A stretch of DNA of 64,000 bases, taken from NCBI RefSeq assembly GCF_009733595.1, contig NZ_WOFH01000012.1:186001-250000 (forward strand). The letters run 5' to 3'. Source of the DNA: Actinomadura litoris. GTDB taxonomy: Bacteria; Actinomycetota; Actinomycetes; Streptosporangiales; Streptosporangiaceae. The notes below the pieces were generated by a model. That model was not told where the DNA came from, did not search any database, and was given only the letters and a program-made list of their open reading frames with translations. The position numbers and the translations under genes were made by a program. Below, in pieces: positions 40,920 to 50,058 of the stretch (within the stretch, counting starts at the first letter, position 1; each line of letters begins with the position of its first letter).

Positions 40920-41594
40920 ATGAACCAGGCGCTGGACCGGCGGCCGAAGGTGCATGCCTGGCACATCCAGGAGCGGGAGTACGCCCGTCAGGAGGAGCGG
41001 AGGGGACGTCGGCACGCCTACGAGCACATCGCACCGGCGACGACCGCGCTGGTCGTCATCGACATGGTGCCGTTCTTCGTGTCTCAGTCGCCCTACGCTC
41101 TGGGTGTGGTCCCCAACATCGCGCGCCTTGCCGCCGGCTTGCGTGCCGCCGGGGGCACGGTGGCGTGGATCCTCCCGACGGGCCCACCCGCGCGCAGCGA
41201 GTTCTACGGGCCGCGCGTCGCCGAACTGTTCGACCATCGCGCGGAGGGCGCTCCGCTGCGGGACCGGCTCTGGCCCCGGTTTCGCGTCGACGATCAGGAC
41301 ATCGTCGTCGACAAGACCGCCGCCAGTGCTTTCTTCCCCGGCCGTTGCCGACTTCCGCACCTCCTGGACCAGCGCGGTATCGACACCGTGTTGATCACCG
41401 GCACGGTCACCAACGTGTGCTGCGAGTCCTCCGCCCGCGACGCCGGCACCCTCGGCTACCGGGTCATCATGGTGGCCGACGCCAACGCCGCGCGGACCGA
41501 CCAGGACCACAACGCCACCCTCCACACGATCTACCGCACCTTCGGCGACGTACGCCCCACGACCGACGTCCTCGCCCTGGTCCGCAACTCGTGA
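40920..41594 (+). CDS. Cysteine hydrolase, isochorismatase family
   Basis: 224 residues. The catalytic triad of the family is visible: D in LVVIDMVPFF, K in IVVDKTAASAFFPGR and C in GTVTNVCCESSARDA, with the preceding cis-peptide segment. Members hydrolyse isochorismate, nicotinamide or ureido compounds; the substrate here is unknown. The ATG at 40920 follows GGAGG. Possible last gene of the MarR/SnoaL group, though 153 bases separate it from the SnoaL-like gene. Confidence 0.88.
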   Translation: MNQALDRRPKVHAWHIQEREYARQEERRGRRHAYEHIAPATTALVVIDMVPFFVSQSPYALGVVPNIARLAAGLRAAGGTVAWILPTGPPARSEFYGPRVAELFDHRAEGAPLRDRLWPRFRVDDQDIVVDKTAASAFFPGRCRLPHLLDQRGIDTVLITGTVTNVCCESSARDAGTLGYRVIMVADANAARTDQDHNATLHTIYRTFGDVRPTTDVLALVRNS

Positions 41595-42074
41595 GGCTCG
41601 GCTCTGTCGGCTATGTCATCTCCGTCGGCCCCCGGCGCTCCCTCGACCCCGTCGGCCCCGGAGGGGCGGGCGGCCCCGTTGACTCCGGAGACCCGGGCAC
41701 CCCCGTCGGCCCCGGAAGCGCGGGCGACCCCGTCGACTCCGGAGACCCGGGCACCCCCGTCGGCCCCGGAACCGCGGGCGACCCCGTCGACTCCGGAGAC
41801 CCAGGCACCCCCGTCGACTCCGGAGACCCGGGCGGGCCCCGTCGGCCTCGGAGACGCGTGGCGGCCCCGTCGGCTCCCGAGACCCGGGCAACCCCCGTCG
41901 GCCCCGGAGGCGTGGGCGGCCCCGTCGACTTCGGAGACCCAGGCACCCCCGTCGGCCCCGGCAACCCCGGAGACCCCAGGCGAGTTCGATGAGGCGGGCG
42001 AGCTGTGATCTGGGCGCTGGCCCCTGATTGTGGGGGGTTGCTTGGGGTTGCTCTGGAAGTGTGGACGGGGTGGT
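41595..42074. other. Intergenic region filled by the tandem repeat
   Basis: 480 bases between the isochorismatase-like gene and the stop of the SAF-domain gene on the other strand. The repeat occupies most of it. Confidence 0.6.
41640..41970. repeat. 54-bp (2 x 27) tandem repeats, collagen-like in translation
   Basis: Copies begin with GACTCCGGAGACCC at 41681, 41735 and 41789, with 27-base half units continuing to about 41970 and degenerate units before 41681. All frames stay open: the plus strand can read Pro/Ala/Thr-rich peptides or GDPVDSGDPGTPVGPG-type Gly-x-y triplets, and the minus strand GPTGVPGSPESTG. None has a good start with a ribosome site, so I treat it as a minisatellite between two genes and not as a gene. 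Confidence 0.75.
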
Positions 42075-42962
42075 CTACTGGCCTCCAGTGATTGATATGG
42101 CGAGGGGGGCTCCGGCGCCCGCCAGGGCTGCGGCCTGGGTGCGGTTGGTCGCGACCACTATGAGTGCTCCGTCTTGGCCTCCTTCTTTGGCCGGTGGCGG
42201 GACGGCCAGTACCGGGACCTCTGACACCACGAGGCGGGCGCCGCCCCAGCCGCCCGGATCATCGGGGCGCGAAGAGGCTGGCTGGTCGGAGCGGTCGATG
42301 GCGGAACTTCTGGTGTCAGGCGGTGAGAGCGCTGCGATTCCTATTGAGGAGCTTCCTGGGCGGTGCCCGGTCGTGAGGTATGCAGGTGTGTTGCTGAGCT
42401 TGGTGTAGGCGGTACGTGCGGAGGGGGTGGTGTGGTTTTGCTGGTTGGTCGTGTGGGGTGGGGGTGTTGTGCGGGGTTGGTCGATGGTTGGGGAGGCTTC
42501 TTCAGGTGGGGTGTCGGGCGAGGGCGCGGTCAGGGGGTCTGGGATTGGTGTTGTTCGGGTTGTGAGGATGTCTATGCGGTTGCCCGGGTGGAGCAGGCGG
42601 ACGGACGCGGCGTCGGCGATGCGGACCGGGGCCGCCACCGTGCCGGGAGCGTAGCCCTCAAGGAGGGAGTCGCCGATCAGGCGGGCGTCGGTGAGGGGTT
42701 CGCCGCGGCGCATGGGGGCGGCCAGGACGCGGCCGGTGGCGCTGGTGCGGAGGGCGCCGGACGGGACGGCACCGCGCGGCAGGGCCAGGGCGCGGAGGTC
42801 GGACGGGCGCAGGGTCGTTCCGGCGGGGAGGTCGCGGGCCGCTCCGAGGACGTGGACGGACGGTGGCGGCCCAGGGCGCAGGGCCATGAGGGCGGTGCCG
42901 GCGGCGGCCGCGGCGAGCAGTGCCGCCAGGGGCCGCCGCAGGCGGGCTAAGCGGGTGTTCAC
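42075..42962 (-). CDS. SAF-domain / CpaB (RcpC)-like membrane-anchored protein
   Basis: 295 residues from a GTG at 42962 that overlaps the stop of the MTA phosphorylase gene (GTGA). One membrane helix at about 9-30 is followed by a SAF domain (VLGAARDLPAGTTLRPSDLR and RRGEPLTDARLIGD), LLHPGNRIDILT, a Thr/Pro-rich linker, and a C-terminal strand region ending APLAISITGGQ. CpaB/RcpC proteins belong to Flp pilus assembly, but no other pilus gene is here; isolated SAF proteins of this type are common in actinomycetes and of unknown role. The second half is less G/C-rich than the first. Confidence 0.8.
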   Translation of the reverse strand: MNTRLARLRRPLAALLAAAAAGTALMALRPGPPPSVHVLGAARDLPAGTTLRPSDLRALALPRGAVPSGALRTSATGRVLAAPMRRGEPLTDARLIGDSLLEGYAPGTVAAPVRIADAASVRLLHPGNRIDILTTRTTPIPDPLTAPSPDTPPEEASPTIDQPRTTPPPHTTNQQNHTTPSARTAYTKLSNTPAYLTTGHRPGSSSIGIAALSPPDTRSSAIDRSDQPASSRPDDPGGWGGARLVVSEVPVLAVPPPAKEGGQDGALIVVATNRTQAAALAGAGAPLAISITGGQ

Positions 42963-43783
42963 GGCAGTTCCAGAGGGAGCTTGATGCCGTCCAGGACCCG
43001 GGGGCAGGGGCAGCCGCGCTCGGCGGGCAGGGCGCCGACCACGTCCGCCACGAGGGTGCGGAGGCGGTCGATGTTCTCGCCGAAGACGCGGAGGACCTCC
43101 TCCATCGTGACGCCGTCGCCCTCCTCGATGCCGGCGTCGAGGTCGGTGACCAGGCAGAGGGGGGTGTAGCAGAGCGCCAGCTCGCGGGCGAGGACGGCCT
43201 CCGGGTGGCCGGTCATGCCGACCAGCGTCCAGCCCTGGGCGGCGAACCACTGGGACTCGGCGCGGGTGGAGAAGCGGGGGCCCTCGATGACGACCAGGGT
43301 GCCGCCCTCGACCGGGCGCCAGCCCGCGGCCTTCGCGGAGTCGGCGGCGGCGCGGCGGCCCGCCGGGCAGTACGGGTCGGAGAACGACAGGTGGACGGCG
43401 CCGCCCTCGTCGTAGAAGGTCTGGGCGCGGCCGTGGGTGCGGTCGGCGAGCTGGTCGGGGACGGCCAGCGTCCCGGGGCCGTACTCCGGGGTGAGGGAGC
43501 CGACGGCGCTCGGCGCGAGGACCTGGCGGACGCCGAGGGAGCGCAGCGCCCACAGGTTGGCGCGATAAGGGATCTTGTGGGGCGGGTAGCGGTGGTCGCG
43601 GCCGTGGCGGGGGAGGAAGGCGACGCGGCGGCCGGCGAGCTCGCCGAGCGCGATCACGTCGCTCGGCGTGCCGTAGGGGGTCTCGACCCGGACCTCCTCG
43701 ATGTCGTCGAGGAAGGAGTAGAAACCGGAACCGCCGATCACCCCGATGTCGGCGGACGCTGCGTCTTCTCGCGAAGTGGACAT
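42959..43783 (-). CDS. mtnP: S-methyl-5'-thioadenosine phosphorylase
   Basis: 274 residues. IGVIGGSGFYSF (phosphate loop), LPRHGRDHRYPPHKIPYRAN (substrate contacts), GPRFSTRAESQ and GMTGHPEAVLARELALCY are the PNP/MTAP family-2 motifs. The enzyme splits 5'-methylthioadenosine to adenine and methylthioribose-1-phosphate in methionine salvage. The segment GMTGHPE differs slightly from the human-type GMTxxPE by one residue, as expected in bacterial members. Translationally coupled to the SAF gene downstream. Confidence 0.92.
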   Translation of the reverse strand: MSTSREDAASADIGVIGGSGFYSFLDDIEEVRVETPYGTPSDVIALGELAGRRVAFLPRHGRDHRYPPHKIPYRANLWALRSLGVRQVLAPSAVGSLTPEYGPGTLAVPDQLADRTHGRAQTFYDEGGAVHLSFSDPYCPAGRRAAADSAKAAGWRPVEGGTLVVIEGPRFSTRAESQWFAAQGWTLVGMTGHPEAVLARELALCYTPLCLVTDLDAGIEEGDGVTMEEVLRVFGENIDRLRTLVADVVGALPAERGCPCPRVLDGIKLPLELP

Positions 43784-43891
43784 GACGCGACCCTAGCCAG
43801 CCCTCTTCACCGCTCGACAGCCCCGCCGCCGATTGTGGATAACCCGCGCCGCGGCGAAAAAGGATCAAGGTTCGAACACGCCGGGATCGCA

Positions 43892-43921
43892 GAAGGGCCC
43901 AGCCATGCGGCCGGGCCCTTC
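43892..43921 (-). terminator. Terminator after the MMPL transporter gene
   Basis: GAAGGGCCC and its exact complement with a 12-base loop, 16 bases beyond the MMPL stop on the minus strand. Confidence 0.7.
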
Positions 43922-43936
43922 CAGGTTGTTCTACGG

Positions 43937-46078
43937 TCAGCCGACCGGGTCCAGGACCTTCGACTCCGCGTGGGCGGGGTCGTGCTTGGCGAGGCGGCCC
44001 GGGGTCCAGATGCGCCGTCCGATGTCGTAGGACAGGGCGGGCAGCAGCAGGGACCGGACGATCAGCGTGTCGAGCAGGACGCCGAAGGCGACCACGAAGC
44101 CCATCTCGGCCATGGACACCAGCGGCAGCGTGGCCAGGGCGGCGAAGGTCGCGGCCAGGACCAGCCCGGCGGAGGTGATGACGCCGCCGGTGACGGCCAG
44201 CCCGCGCTGGATGCCGCGGCGCGTGCCGAGCGCCTCGGACTCCTCACGGACGCGGTGCATGAGGAAGATGTTGTAGTCGACCCCCAGCGCGACCAGGAAG
44301 ATGAAGGCCAGCAAGGGGAAGCCGGAGTCGGTGCCCTCGTAGCCGAAGCCGTGCTGGAAGATCAGGGCGCACGCCCCGAGCGAGGCGAGGAACGACAGGA
44401 CGACGGTGGCCATCATCAGCAGCGGCGCGACCAGCGCGCGCAGCAGCAGGATGAGGATCAGGAACACCACGGCCAGGACGATCGGGATGATGACCTTGTT
44501 GTCCCGGGTGGAGGCCCGGCTGATGTCCAGGGAGGTCGCGGTGGTGCCGCCGACCTTCCCGTCCGCGGACGGGACGGAGTGGACCGCTTCCCGCAGCCGG
44601 TCGATCGTGTCCTTCGCGGCCTGGCTGTCGGCGGAGTGGCGCATGGTCGCCTCGTACTGGACGAGGCCGTTCGCGGTGACGGGGCGGCCCAGTTCGGCGA
44701 TGCCCTGGGTCTTCTGGATGGCGGCGCCGAGCGGGGCCGCGGCGGACGCCTTGCCGATGACGACGGCCGGGGCGCCGGAGCCCGCCGGGTAGTGGCGGGA
44801 GACGACCTCCGCGCCGACGATGGAGTCGGGGCGTCCGGTGAACTGGCCCGCGTCCGAGAGCCCGTTCGCGTTGAGCGAGCCCAGGCCGAAGGTGAGGGCG
44901 AACAGGCCCACGGCGGTGACGGCCCAGAGCGCGCGCGGGTGCTTGCCGACCAGCCCGGAGACCCGGTTCCAGATGCCGTGCTCCGACTCGTACGCCTCGG
45001 GCTGGAGGTACTTCTCGTCGTAGCGGGGGACGAGGGGCCAGAACAGCCAGCGTCCGAAGATGACCAGGAGGGCCGGCAGCAGGGTCACCATGGCGGCGAG
45101 CGCCGTGAGGACGCCGGCGGCGGCGACCGGGCCCATGCCCGCGGTGGAGTTCATGTCGGCGAGCAGCAGGCACAGCAGCCCGACCGCGACGGTCGCGGCG
45201 GAGGCGATGACGGCCGGGGCGGCGCGGTGCAGCGCGTAGGCCATGGCCTCGTGCCGGTCCTCGTGGCGGTGCAGTTCCTCGCGGTAGCGGGCGACGAGCA
45301 GGAGCGCGTAGTCGGTGGCGACGCCGAAGACCAGGACGGTGAGGACGCCCGCGCTCTGGCCGTTCACGGTCAGGCCCGCGTTCTTGGCCAGCAGGTAGAC
45401 GACCGACTGGGCGAGCCCCAGCGCGAACACCGCGCTCAGCACGGGGACGAACCACAGCATCGGGCTGCGGTAGATGATCAGCAGCAGGACGATCACGACG
45501 ATCCCGGCGGCCATGAGCAGGAAGCCGTCCAGGCTCTTGAAGACCTCGAACATGTCGGCGCCGCTGCCCCCGGGGCCGGTGACGTGCGCCTCCAGTCCGG
45601 GCGGTCCCCGCTTGGCGATGTCGCGCGCGCCGTCGACGGCGCCGGTCAGGTCCTCGTCGGTGAGGGGCACGAGGGTCTGCAGGGCCTTGCCGTCCTTGGA
45701 CGGGAACGGTCCCTGCGCCTTCTGCGCTCCCGGCAGATGCTCAAGCCCGGCCAGGTCGGAGGCGGCCTTCGCCTTGTCCGCGGCGGTGATGCCCGCGGGA
45801 CGCTCGTAGACGACGACGGCGAGGATCGTCTCGTCCTTGCGGAACTGCTCTTGCAGTTCGATGACCTGCGTGGACTCGGCACCACCGGGCAGCCAGGACG
45901 CCGCGTCGTTCTCCTGGACGTCGGCCAGCTTGCCCGCCAGGGGCCCGAGGGCGGCCAGCAGCACGACCCACAGGCCGAGGACGGCCCACTTGCTGCGCCG
46001 TCCGGCGATCATTCCGGCCAGGCGGTGGCCCAGGGATCTGGGGGGAGCCGGGCTCTGTGCGCTCATGTTCCTTCTCAT
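43937..46078 (-). CDS. MMPL family RND-type transporter
   Basis: 713 residues with two sets of membrane helices (one near 30, clusters at about 185-370 and 525-690) and two extracytoplasmic loops. The pattern GVATDYALLLVARYREELHR in the first half and FLVALGVDYNIFLMHRVREE in the second contains the GxxxDY motif of MMPL proton-relay helices. Such transporters export lipids or siderophore-like molecules; the substrate is unknown. A second ATG (MSAQ) is at 46066. The 110-base leader holds two TATCGCG copies about 55 bases apart, possibly regulator sites. Confidence 0.9.
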   Translation of the reverse strand: MRRNMSAQSPAPPRSLGHRLAGMIAGRRSKWAVLGLWVVLLAALGPLAGKLADVQENDAASWLPGGAESTQVIELQEQFRKDETILAVVVYERPAGITAADKAKAASDLAGLEHLPGAQKAQGPFPSKDGKALQTLVPLTDEDLTGAVDGARDIAKRGPPGLEAHVTGPGGSGADMFEVFKSLDGFLLMAAGIVVIVLLLIIYRSPMLWFVPVLSAVFALGLAQSVVYLLAKNAGLTVNGQSAGVLTVLVFGVATDYALLLVARYREELHRHEDRHEAMAYALHRAAPAVIASAATVAVGLLCLLLADMNSTAGMGPVAAAGVLTALAAMVTLLPALLVIFGRWLFWPLVPRYDEKYLQPEAYESEHGIWNRVSGLVGKHPRALWAVTAVGLFALTFGLGSLNANGLSDAGQFTGRPDSIVGAEVVSRHYPAGSGAPAVVIGKASAAAPLGAAIQKTQGIAELGRPVTANGLVQYEATMRHSADSQAAKDTIDRLREAVHSVPSADGKVGGTTATSLDISRASTRDNKVIIPIVLAVVFLILILLLRALVAPLLMMATVVLSFLASLGACALIFQHGFGYEGTDSGFPLLAFIFLVALGVDYNIFLMHRVREESEALGTRRGIQRGLAVTGGVITSAGLVLAATFAALATLPLVSMAEMGFVVAFGVLLDTLIVRSLLLPALSYDIGRRIWTPGRLAKHDPAHAESKVLDPVG

Positions 46079-46743
46079 TCCGTCCGGGGGGGTAACGAGA
46101 TATATCGCGTCGCAACGGAAACGATGTCTCGCCTGGAGAGAGATGTCAAGTAGTATCGCGAATTAAGGGGAGGCCGCCGATGGCGAGCTTCTCGTGTTTA
46201 GAGTCTCTCGAAAGTAGAGCTTTGTCAAACCGCGACGCGGTCGCGGTGTGCGGGGGTGGGGGCCGGCTCCGCGGATGCCGTCCAGGTCAACCGACAGGAT
46301 GTGCTGCTCGTCGCGCCGTCCGGTTCCATGCCGTCCGCCCCCAAGGTCTGTCCCGTCCTTCGCATCAATGTTCGATGCAAAGGGTGCGGTTGCGCGTCGG
46401 GCAGAAGACGGGAACCGCTCTACCTCACGCGGGGCAGGAGGTTAGGGGGACCTACCCCTTGAGATGTATGTCGTGAGGGAGGCGCCTGCCCGCATGGAGG
46501 AGGAGCCGGGGCGGGTCCTCGTTCTCGGGTACAGGGCACGCCGAGCGGTCGCAGGGACGCGCGTAGGCCGCCGAATCGGTCGCCGTAGCGCGATTCAGCG
46601 GCGGTGTTCAGAAGGGGCTGAGGGAGGCTTCCGGGCCGCTTCCGGGGGCGTCCCGCAGGCGCGGGGACGTCGGCGACGCCGTCAAGCCGCGCCGCCCGGG
46701 AGCGGGTGGCGCGGCTGGTGCCCAGGTCTCGCGGCCTGGCGGG
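46079..46743. other. Intergenic region upstream of the MMPL gene
   Basis: 665 bases. The first ~90 bases before the MMPL gene are A/T-richer and carry TATCGCG at two places, likely promoter and operator. From 46180 to 46740 I find no gene: reading frames on the plus strand lack ribosome sites and are Arg-rich. Confidence 0.5.
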
Positions 46744-47118
46744 TCAGGCGACCTTCTCGGACGAGGAGGACTTCGCGGCCGGCTTCGACGACGTGCCCGA
46801 GGACGAGGAGTCGCTCGACGACTTCGACGACGAGTCGGACTTGGCCGAGTCGCCGGAGCCGCCCGAGCCGTTCGACCCGTCCGAGGCGCCGTTCGAGGAG
46901 GACCCTCCGGACGAGGAGCCCACGGTGGCGGTCTTGCCGGAGCCGCGGCTGTCCGTCCGGTAGAAGCCCGAACCCTTGAAGATGATCCCCGCGGCGGAGA
47001 AGACCTTGCGCAGCTTGCCGTCGCAGGCCGGGCATTCGGTCAGCGCGTCGTCGCTGAACTTCTGCACGACCTCAAGAGGCTCGCCGCACTCGGTGCAAAC
47101 GTACTGATACGTCGGCAC
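46744..47118 (-). CDS. FmdB-type zinc-ribbon protein with Ser-rich tail (Ruc-like)
   Basis: 124 residues from a GTG with GAGGAGG upstream. VPTYQYVCTECGEPLEVVQK and ECPACDGKLRKVF form a CxxC...CxxC zinc ribbon; the region after 65 is Gly/Ser/Lys/Asp low complexity (disordered). This matches M. tuberculosis Rv0991c (Ruc), described as a redox-regulated chaperone, in both architecture and gene neighbourhood (mscL, cyclo-ligase and galU nearby). Function by homology recall, not tested here. Confidence 0.85.
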   Translation of the reverse strand: MPTYQYVCTECGEPLEVVQKFSDDALTECPACDGKLRKVFSAAGIIFKGSGFYRTDSRGSGKTATVGSSSGGSSSNGASDGSNGSGGSGDSAKSDSSSKSSSDSSSSGTSSKPAAKSSSSEKVA

Positions 47119-47136
47119 GGTTCCTCCTCGCTGACT

Positions 47137-47159
47137 CAGCCCGGGGGAGAGCCGGGCTG
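47137..47159 (-). terminator. Hairpin between the antiporter and FmdB-type genes
   Basis: CAGCCCGG and its exact complement, loop of 7, located 113 bases after the antiporter stop and 19 bases before the FmdB-type start. Confidence 0.5.
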
Positions 47160-47271
47160 GCACTCACTTTGAACGACTGCTAATGGTACCCATGCATGGA
47201 ACGGGATTCGCCCCCGGCCTGTTCCCGCCTCCGGCCGGAGGCCCTCCTCGCGTCCCGCGGCCGAGACCGGA

Positions 47272-48756
47272 TCACACGCCCGTCTCGCCGAACCAGCCGG
47301 CCAGCCTGCCCTGGCGGCTGACGGCGCGCAGGCGGCGTTCGGTGGTGTCCCGCACGGTGTCGGTGGTCACGACCAGGAGCGTGTCCCCCGCTTCCAGGCG
47401 CGTCGTGGGTTCGGGGACGAAACTCGCCCCGTTCCGGACGACCAGGGTGACGGACGCGCCGGCGGGCAGCCGGAGCTCGAATATCTCCACGCCGCCCAGC
47501 CGGGAGTCGGGGGGGATCCGGACCTCCAGCAGGTCCGCGTGGAGTTCTTCCAGGGGCGCCGCTTCCACGTCCAGTTCGCGTGTCTGTTCGTCGCTCTTGA
47601 GCCCGCACCAGCGCGCGACCAGGGGCAGCGTCGGGCCCTGGAGGAGCGTGAACACGACGACGATGGTGAAGACGATGGAGAAGAGGCGGTCGGCGTCCGG
47701 GACGTCCTGCACCATGGGGATCGTGGCCAGGACGATCGGGACCGCGCCCCGGAGCCCGGCCCAGGACGCGAAGACCTTCTCCCCCCAGGAGAGCCGGAAC
47801 CCGATCGTCGACAGGAAGACCGATACCGGCCGCGCGATGAGCAGCAGGACGAACCCGATGACGAGCGCCGGGGCGATCTGGCCGGGGAGGTCGCCGGGTG
47901 AGGCGAGCAGGCCGAGCATGACGAACAGGCCGATCTGGGCGAGCCAGCCGATGCCCTCCGCGAAGCCGCGCGTGGCGGGACGGTGCGGAAGCCTGGCGTT
48001 CCCCAGGACGAGCGCGCTGACGTACACCGCGAGGAACCCGCTGGAGTGCAGCAGCGTGGCCGCGCCGTAGCTGCCGACGGAGAGCGACAGGACGGCGATG
48101 GGGTAGAGGCCGGACGCGGGCAGCGCGATGCGGCGCAGCGCCTGGGCGCCGAGCCAGCCGATGATCAGGCCGATCACCCCGCCGGCGATCAGCTCGTAGA
48201 CCATCACGGCGAGCAGTTCGGCGGGGTTCGGGACGCTCGCGTGCGCGCTGAGCGTGACCACGATGATCACGACGGGTGCGTCGTTGAAGCCGGACTCGGC
48301 CTCCAGCAGGCCGCTCAGCCTGGCGGGCAGCGGGAGGCGGCGCAGCACCGAGAACACGGCGGCCGCGTCGGTCGGGGCGAGCACCGCGGCCAGCAGGAAC
48401 GCGGGGCGCCAGTCGAGGTCGATGAGCCACATGGCGGCGAGCGCGACGACGAGGATGCTGATCAGCGTGCCGATCGTGGACACGCTGAGCGCCGCGGGCA
48501 CCGACGGGCGGACCTGCCGCCAGTTCGTGGTGACGCCGCCTTCGGCCAGGATCAGGACGAGGGCGGCGAGGCCGAGCGTCTCGGCGAGCTCGGCGTTGTC
48601 GAAGTTGATGTGAAGGGGACCGGACTCGCCAACGAGCAGGCCGAGGCCCATGTACGCCAGGAGGGTGGGAAGCCCCGCCTGGTGTGACAGCCTGACTGCC
48701 ACGATTGCGCTGAGTACGAGCACGGCCCCGAGGAGTAGCCAGATGTCGAGGTGCAC
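47272..48756 (-). CDS. Potassium/proton antiporter, CPA1 NhaP2/CvrA type
   Basis: 494 residues from a GTG. About 12 membrane helices with LPTLLAYMGLGLLVGESGPL, the ion-site segment AVLAPTDAAAVFSVLR, ESGFNDAPVVIIVVTLS (the ND of the CPA1 group) and WAGLRGAVPIVLATIP. The C-terminal 115 residues (EVRIPPDSRLGGVEIFELRL and DTLLVVTTDT) form a TrkA-C/RCK_C regulatory domain. It exchanges K+ for H+ across the membrane. Monocistronic; the FmdB-type gene lies downstream behind a hairpin. Confidence 0.9.
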   Translation of the reverse strand: MHLDIWLLLGAVLVLSAIVAVRLSHQAGLPTLLAYMGLGLLVGESGPLHINFDNAELAETLGLAALVLILAEGGVTTNWRQVRPSVPAALSVSTIGTLISILVVALAAMWLIDLDWRPAFLLAAVLAPTDAAAVFSVLRRLPLPARLSGLLEAESGFNDAPVVIIVVTLSAHASVPNPAELLAVMVYELIAGGVIGLIIGWLGAQALRRIALPASGLYPIAVLSLSVGSYGAATLLHSSGFLAVYVSALVLGNARLPHRPATRGFAEGIGWLAQIGLFVMLGLLASPGDLPGQIAPALVIGFVLLLIARPVSVFLSTIGFRLSWGEKVFASWAGLRGAVPIVLATIPMVQDVPDADRLFSIVFTIVVVFTLLQGPTLPLVARWCGLKSDEQTRELDVEAAPLEELHADLLEVRIPPDSRLGGVEIFELRLPAGASVTLVVRNGASFVPEPTTRLEAGDTLLVVTTDTVRDTTERRLRAVSRQGRLAGWFGETGV

Positions 48757-48859
48757 ATCCCACCCTTCGGGGTCGTCAAAGTTGAACGTTTAGGAATTCT
48801 ACATATTCATGGCCGTATCGCACACTTGTGGTTGAGGGACGTGATGTCGCAGGTGCCCG

Positions 48860-49852
48860 CTATCGACGTCTGACCTGCGGATTTACCCCGTTCACAATAT
48901 TCTGCACTTCGCGTCCCAGGACGGCCGCCGTGACGTTGTCCCGCACGATCGCGACGAGGTTGAGCTGCGACTGCGAGGACCCTCCCGCCGCGTGCGGGGA
49001 CAGCAGGACGTTCTCGTGGGAGCGCAGCGGATGCCCCGCCCGGAGGGGCTCCTCGTCGAACACGTCCAGCGCCGCTCCGGCGAGCCGTCCCGATTCCAGG
49101 GCGGCGAGGACGGCGTCATCGGGCGCGATGCTCCCGCGCGCCACGTTCACCAGCAGCGCGCCGTCCGGAAGCAGCGCGAGGCGCTCCGGGCCGATCAGCC
49201 CCCGCGTCCCGTCGGCCAGCGGCAGCGCGAGCACGACGATGTCGGACGTCGCCAACAGATCGTCGAGTTCCCTGTAGGTGGCGGACGCCTCGGGGCGCGG
49301 ACGCCGCGTCCAGTACGAGACGGCGCAGCCGAGCGCCGCGAAGAGACGCGCCGCCTCGGAGCCGATCGCACCGAAACCCACGATCCCGACCCGCTGCGCA
49401 TGCAGCTCGCGGGGTTGCCGCGCGGCGAGTTCCATCTGCGGCCACTCCCCGGCGCGCACCCGCCGGTCGCCCCACACGAGGTGGCGGCACAGGGCGAACG
49501 CGGCGCCGACGGCCCACTCGGCCACGCCGCGCGCGTTGGCGCCCGCCGTGTTGGCCACCGGGACGTCCCTGGAGGTGAGCGCCGCGACGTCGATGCTGTC
49601 CGTGCCGACCGACGGCATCTGGACGAACGCCAGCCGCGGCCCGGCGGCGACGGCGGCGGCGTCCAGCACCATCTCGCCGGTGAAGTCGCCGATCACCACC
49701 TCGGCGCCGTCCGCGAGGGCCGAGTGCAGGCCGTCCTGGCTCCTGCTCTGGGGAAATGTCACATCGACGGCGTCGCCCAGGGGCGCGAACAGGCCGCGCA
49801 CGAGGTCCTCGCCGAGGGGGGGCAGGGACAGGATCCGCCACGGGTCCGTCAT
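48860..49852 (-). CDS. D-2-hydroxyacid dehydrogenase
   Basis: 330 residues. The Rossmann motif VGIVGFGAIGSEAARLF, VVLALPLADGTRGLIG, VNVARGSIAPDDAVLAAL (catalytic Arg) and LDVFDEEPL (Glu), with a late His in LLSPHAAGGS, give the complete 2-hydroxyacid dehydrogenase set. Substrate unknown. The start at 49852 (MTDPWRILSL) is chosen over the upstream frame, which has shadow-like composition. Confidence 0.9.
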   Translation of the reverse strand: MTDPWRILSLPPLGEDLVRGLFAPLGDAVDVTFPQSRSQDGLHSALADGAEVVIGDFTGEMVLDAAAVAAGPRLAFVQMPSVGTDSIDVAALTSRDVPVANTAGANARGVAEWAVGAAFALCRHLVWGDRRVRAGEWPQMELAARQPRELHAQRVGIVGFGAIGSEAARLFAALGCAVSYWTRRPRPEASATYRELDDLLATSDIVVLALPLADGTRGLIGPERLALLPDGALLVNVARGSIAPDDAVLAALESGRLAGAALDVFDEEPLRAGHPLRSHENVLLSPHAAGGSSQSQLNLVAIVRDNVTAAVLGREVQNIVNGVNPQVRRR

Positions 49853-50058
49853 CTCGAACCTCCCAGGTCCGCGTTGCCGGGAGGCGCGCCACCCCGGCGG
49901 CCGGGGCGCCGCTTCCTCCCGGTTTCGATCTTGCCGTCCCACACCCTAGGCGCCGCCCCCGGCGGCGCAGAGACCGGCACCAGGCACCACACGGCAACAA
50001 ATGGCCCATTGCGGCCACAATCGCCACGCGGTCACCCCTGGGCGCCCCGCGCGAGGGG

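Noticed and set aside
41613-42008. Pro/Ala/Thr-rich or collagen-like protein gene in the tandem repeat
   Set aside because: All frames are open because of the repeat; no start with a ribosome site and no anchor or signal sequence.
42920-46153. 1077-codon open frame on the plus strand
   Set aside because: It is antisense to the MTA phosphorylase and MMPL genes, whose motifs are unmistakable, and its composition (Gln/Arg/Gly/Asp-rich) is that of a GC-rich shadow frame.
46464-46979. Plus-strand frame over the FmdB-type gene
   Set aside because: Antisense to the zinc-ribbon gene; acidic/Arg repeats arise from its Ser-rich tail.
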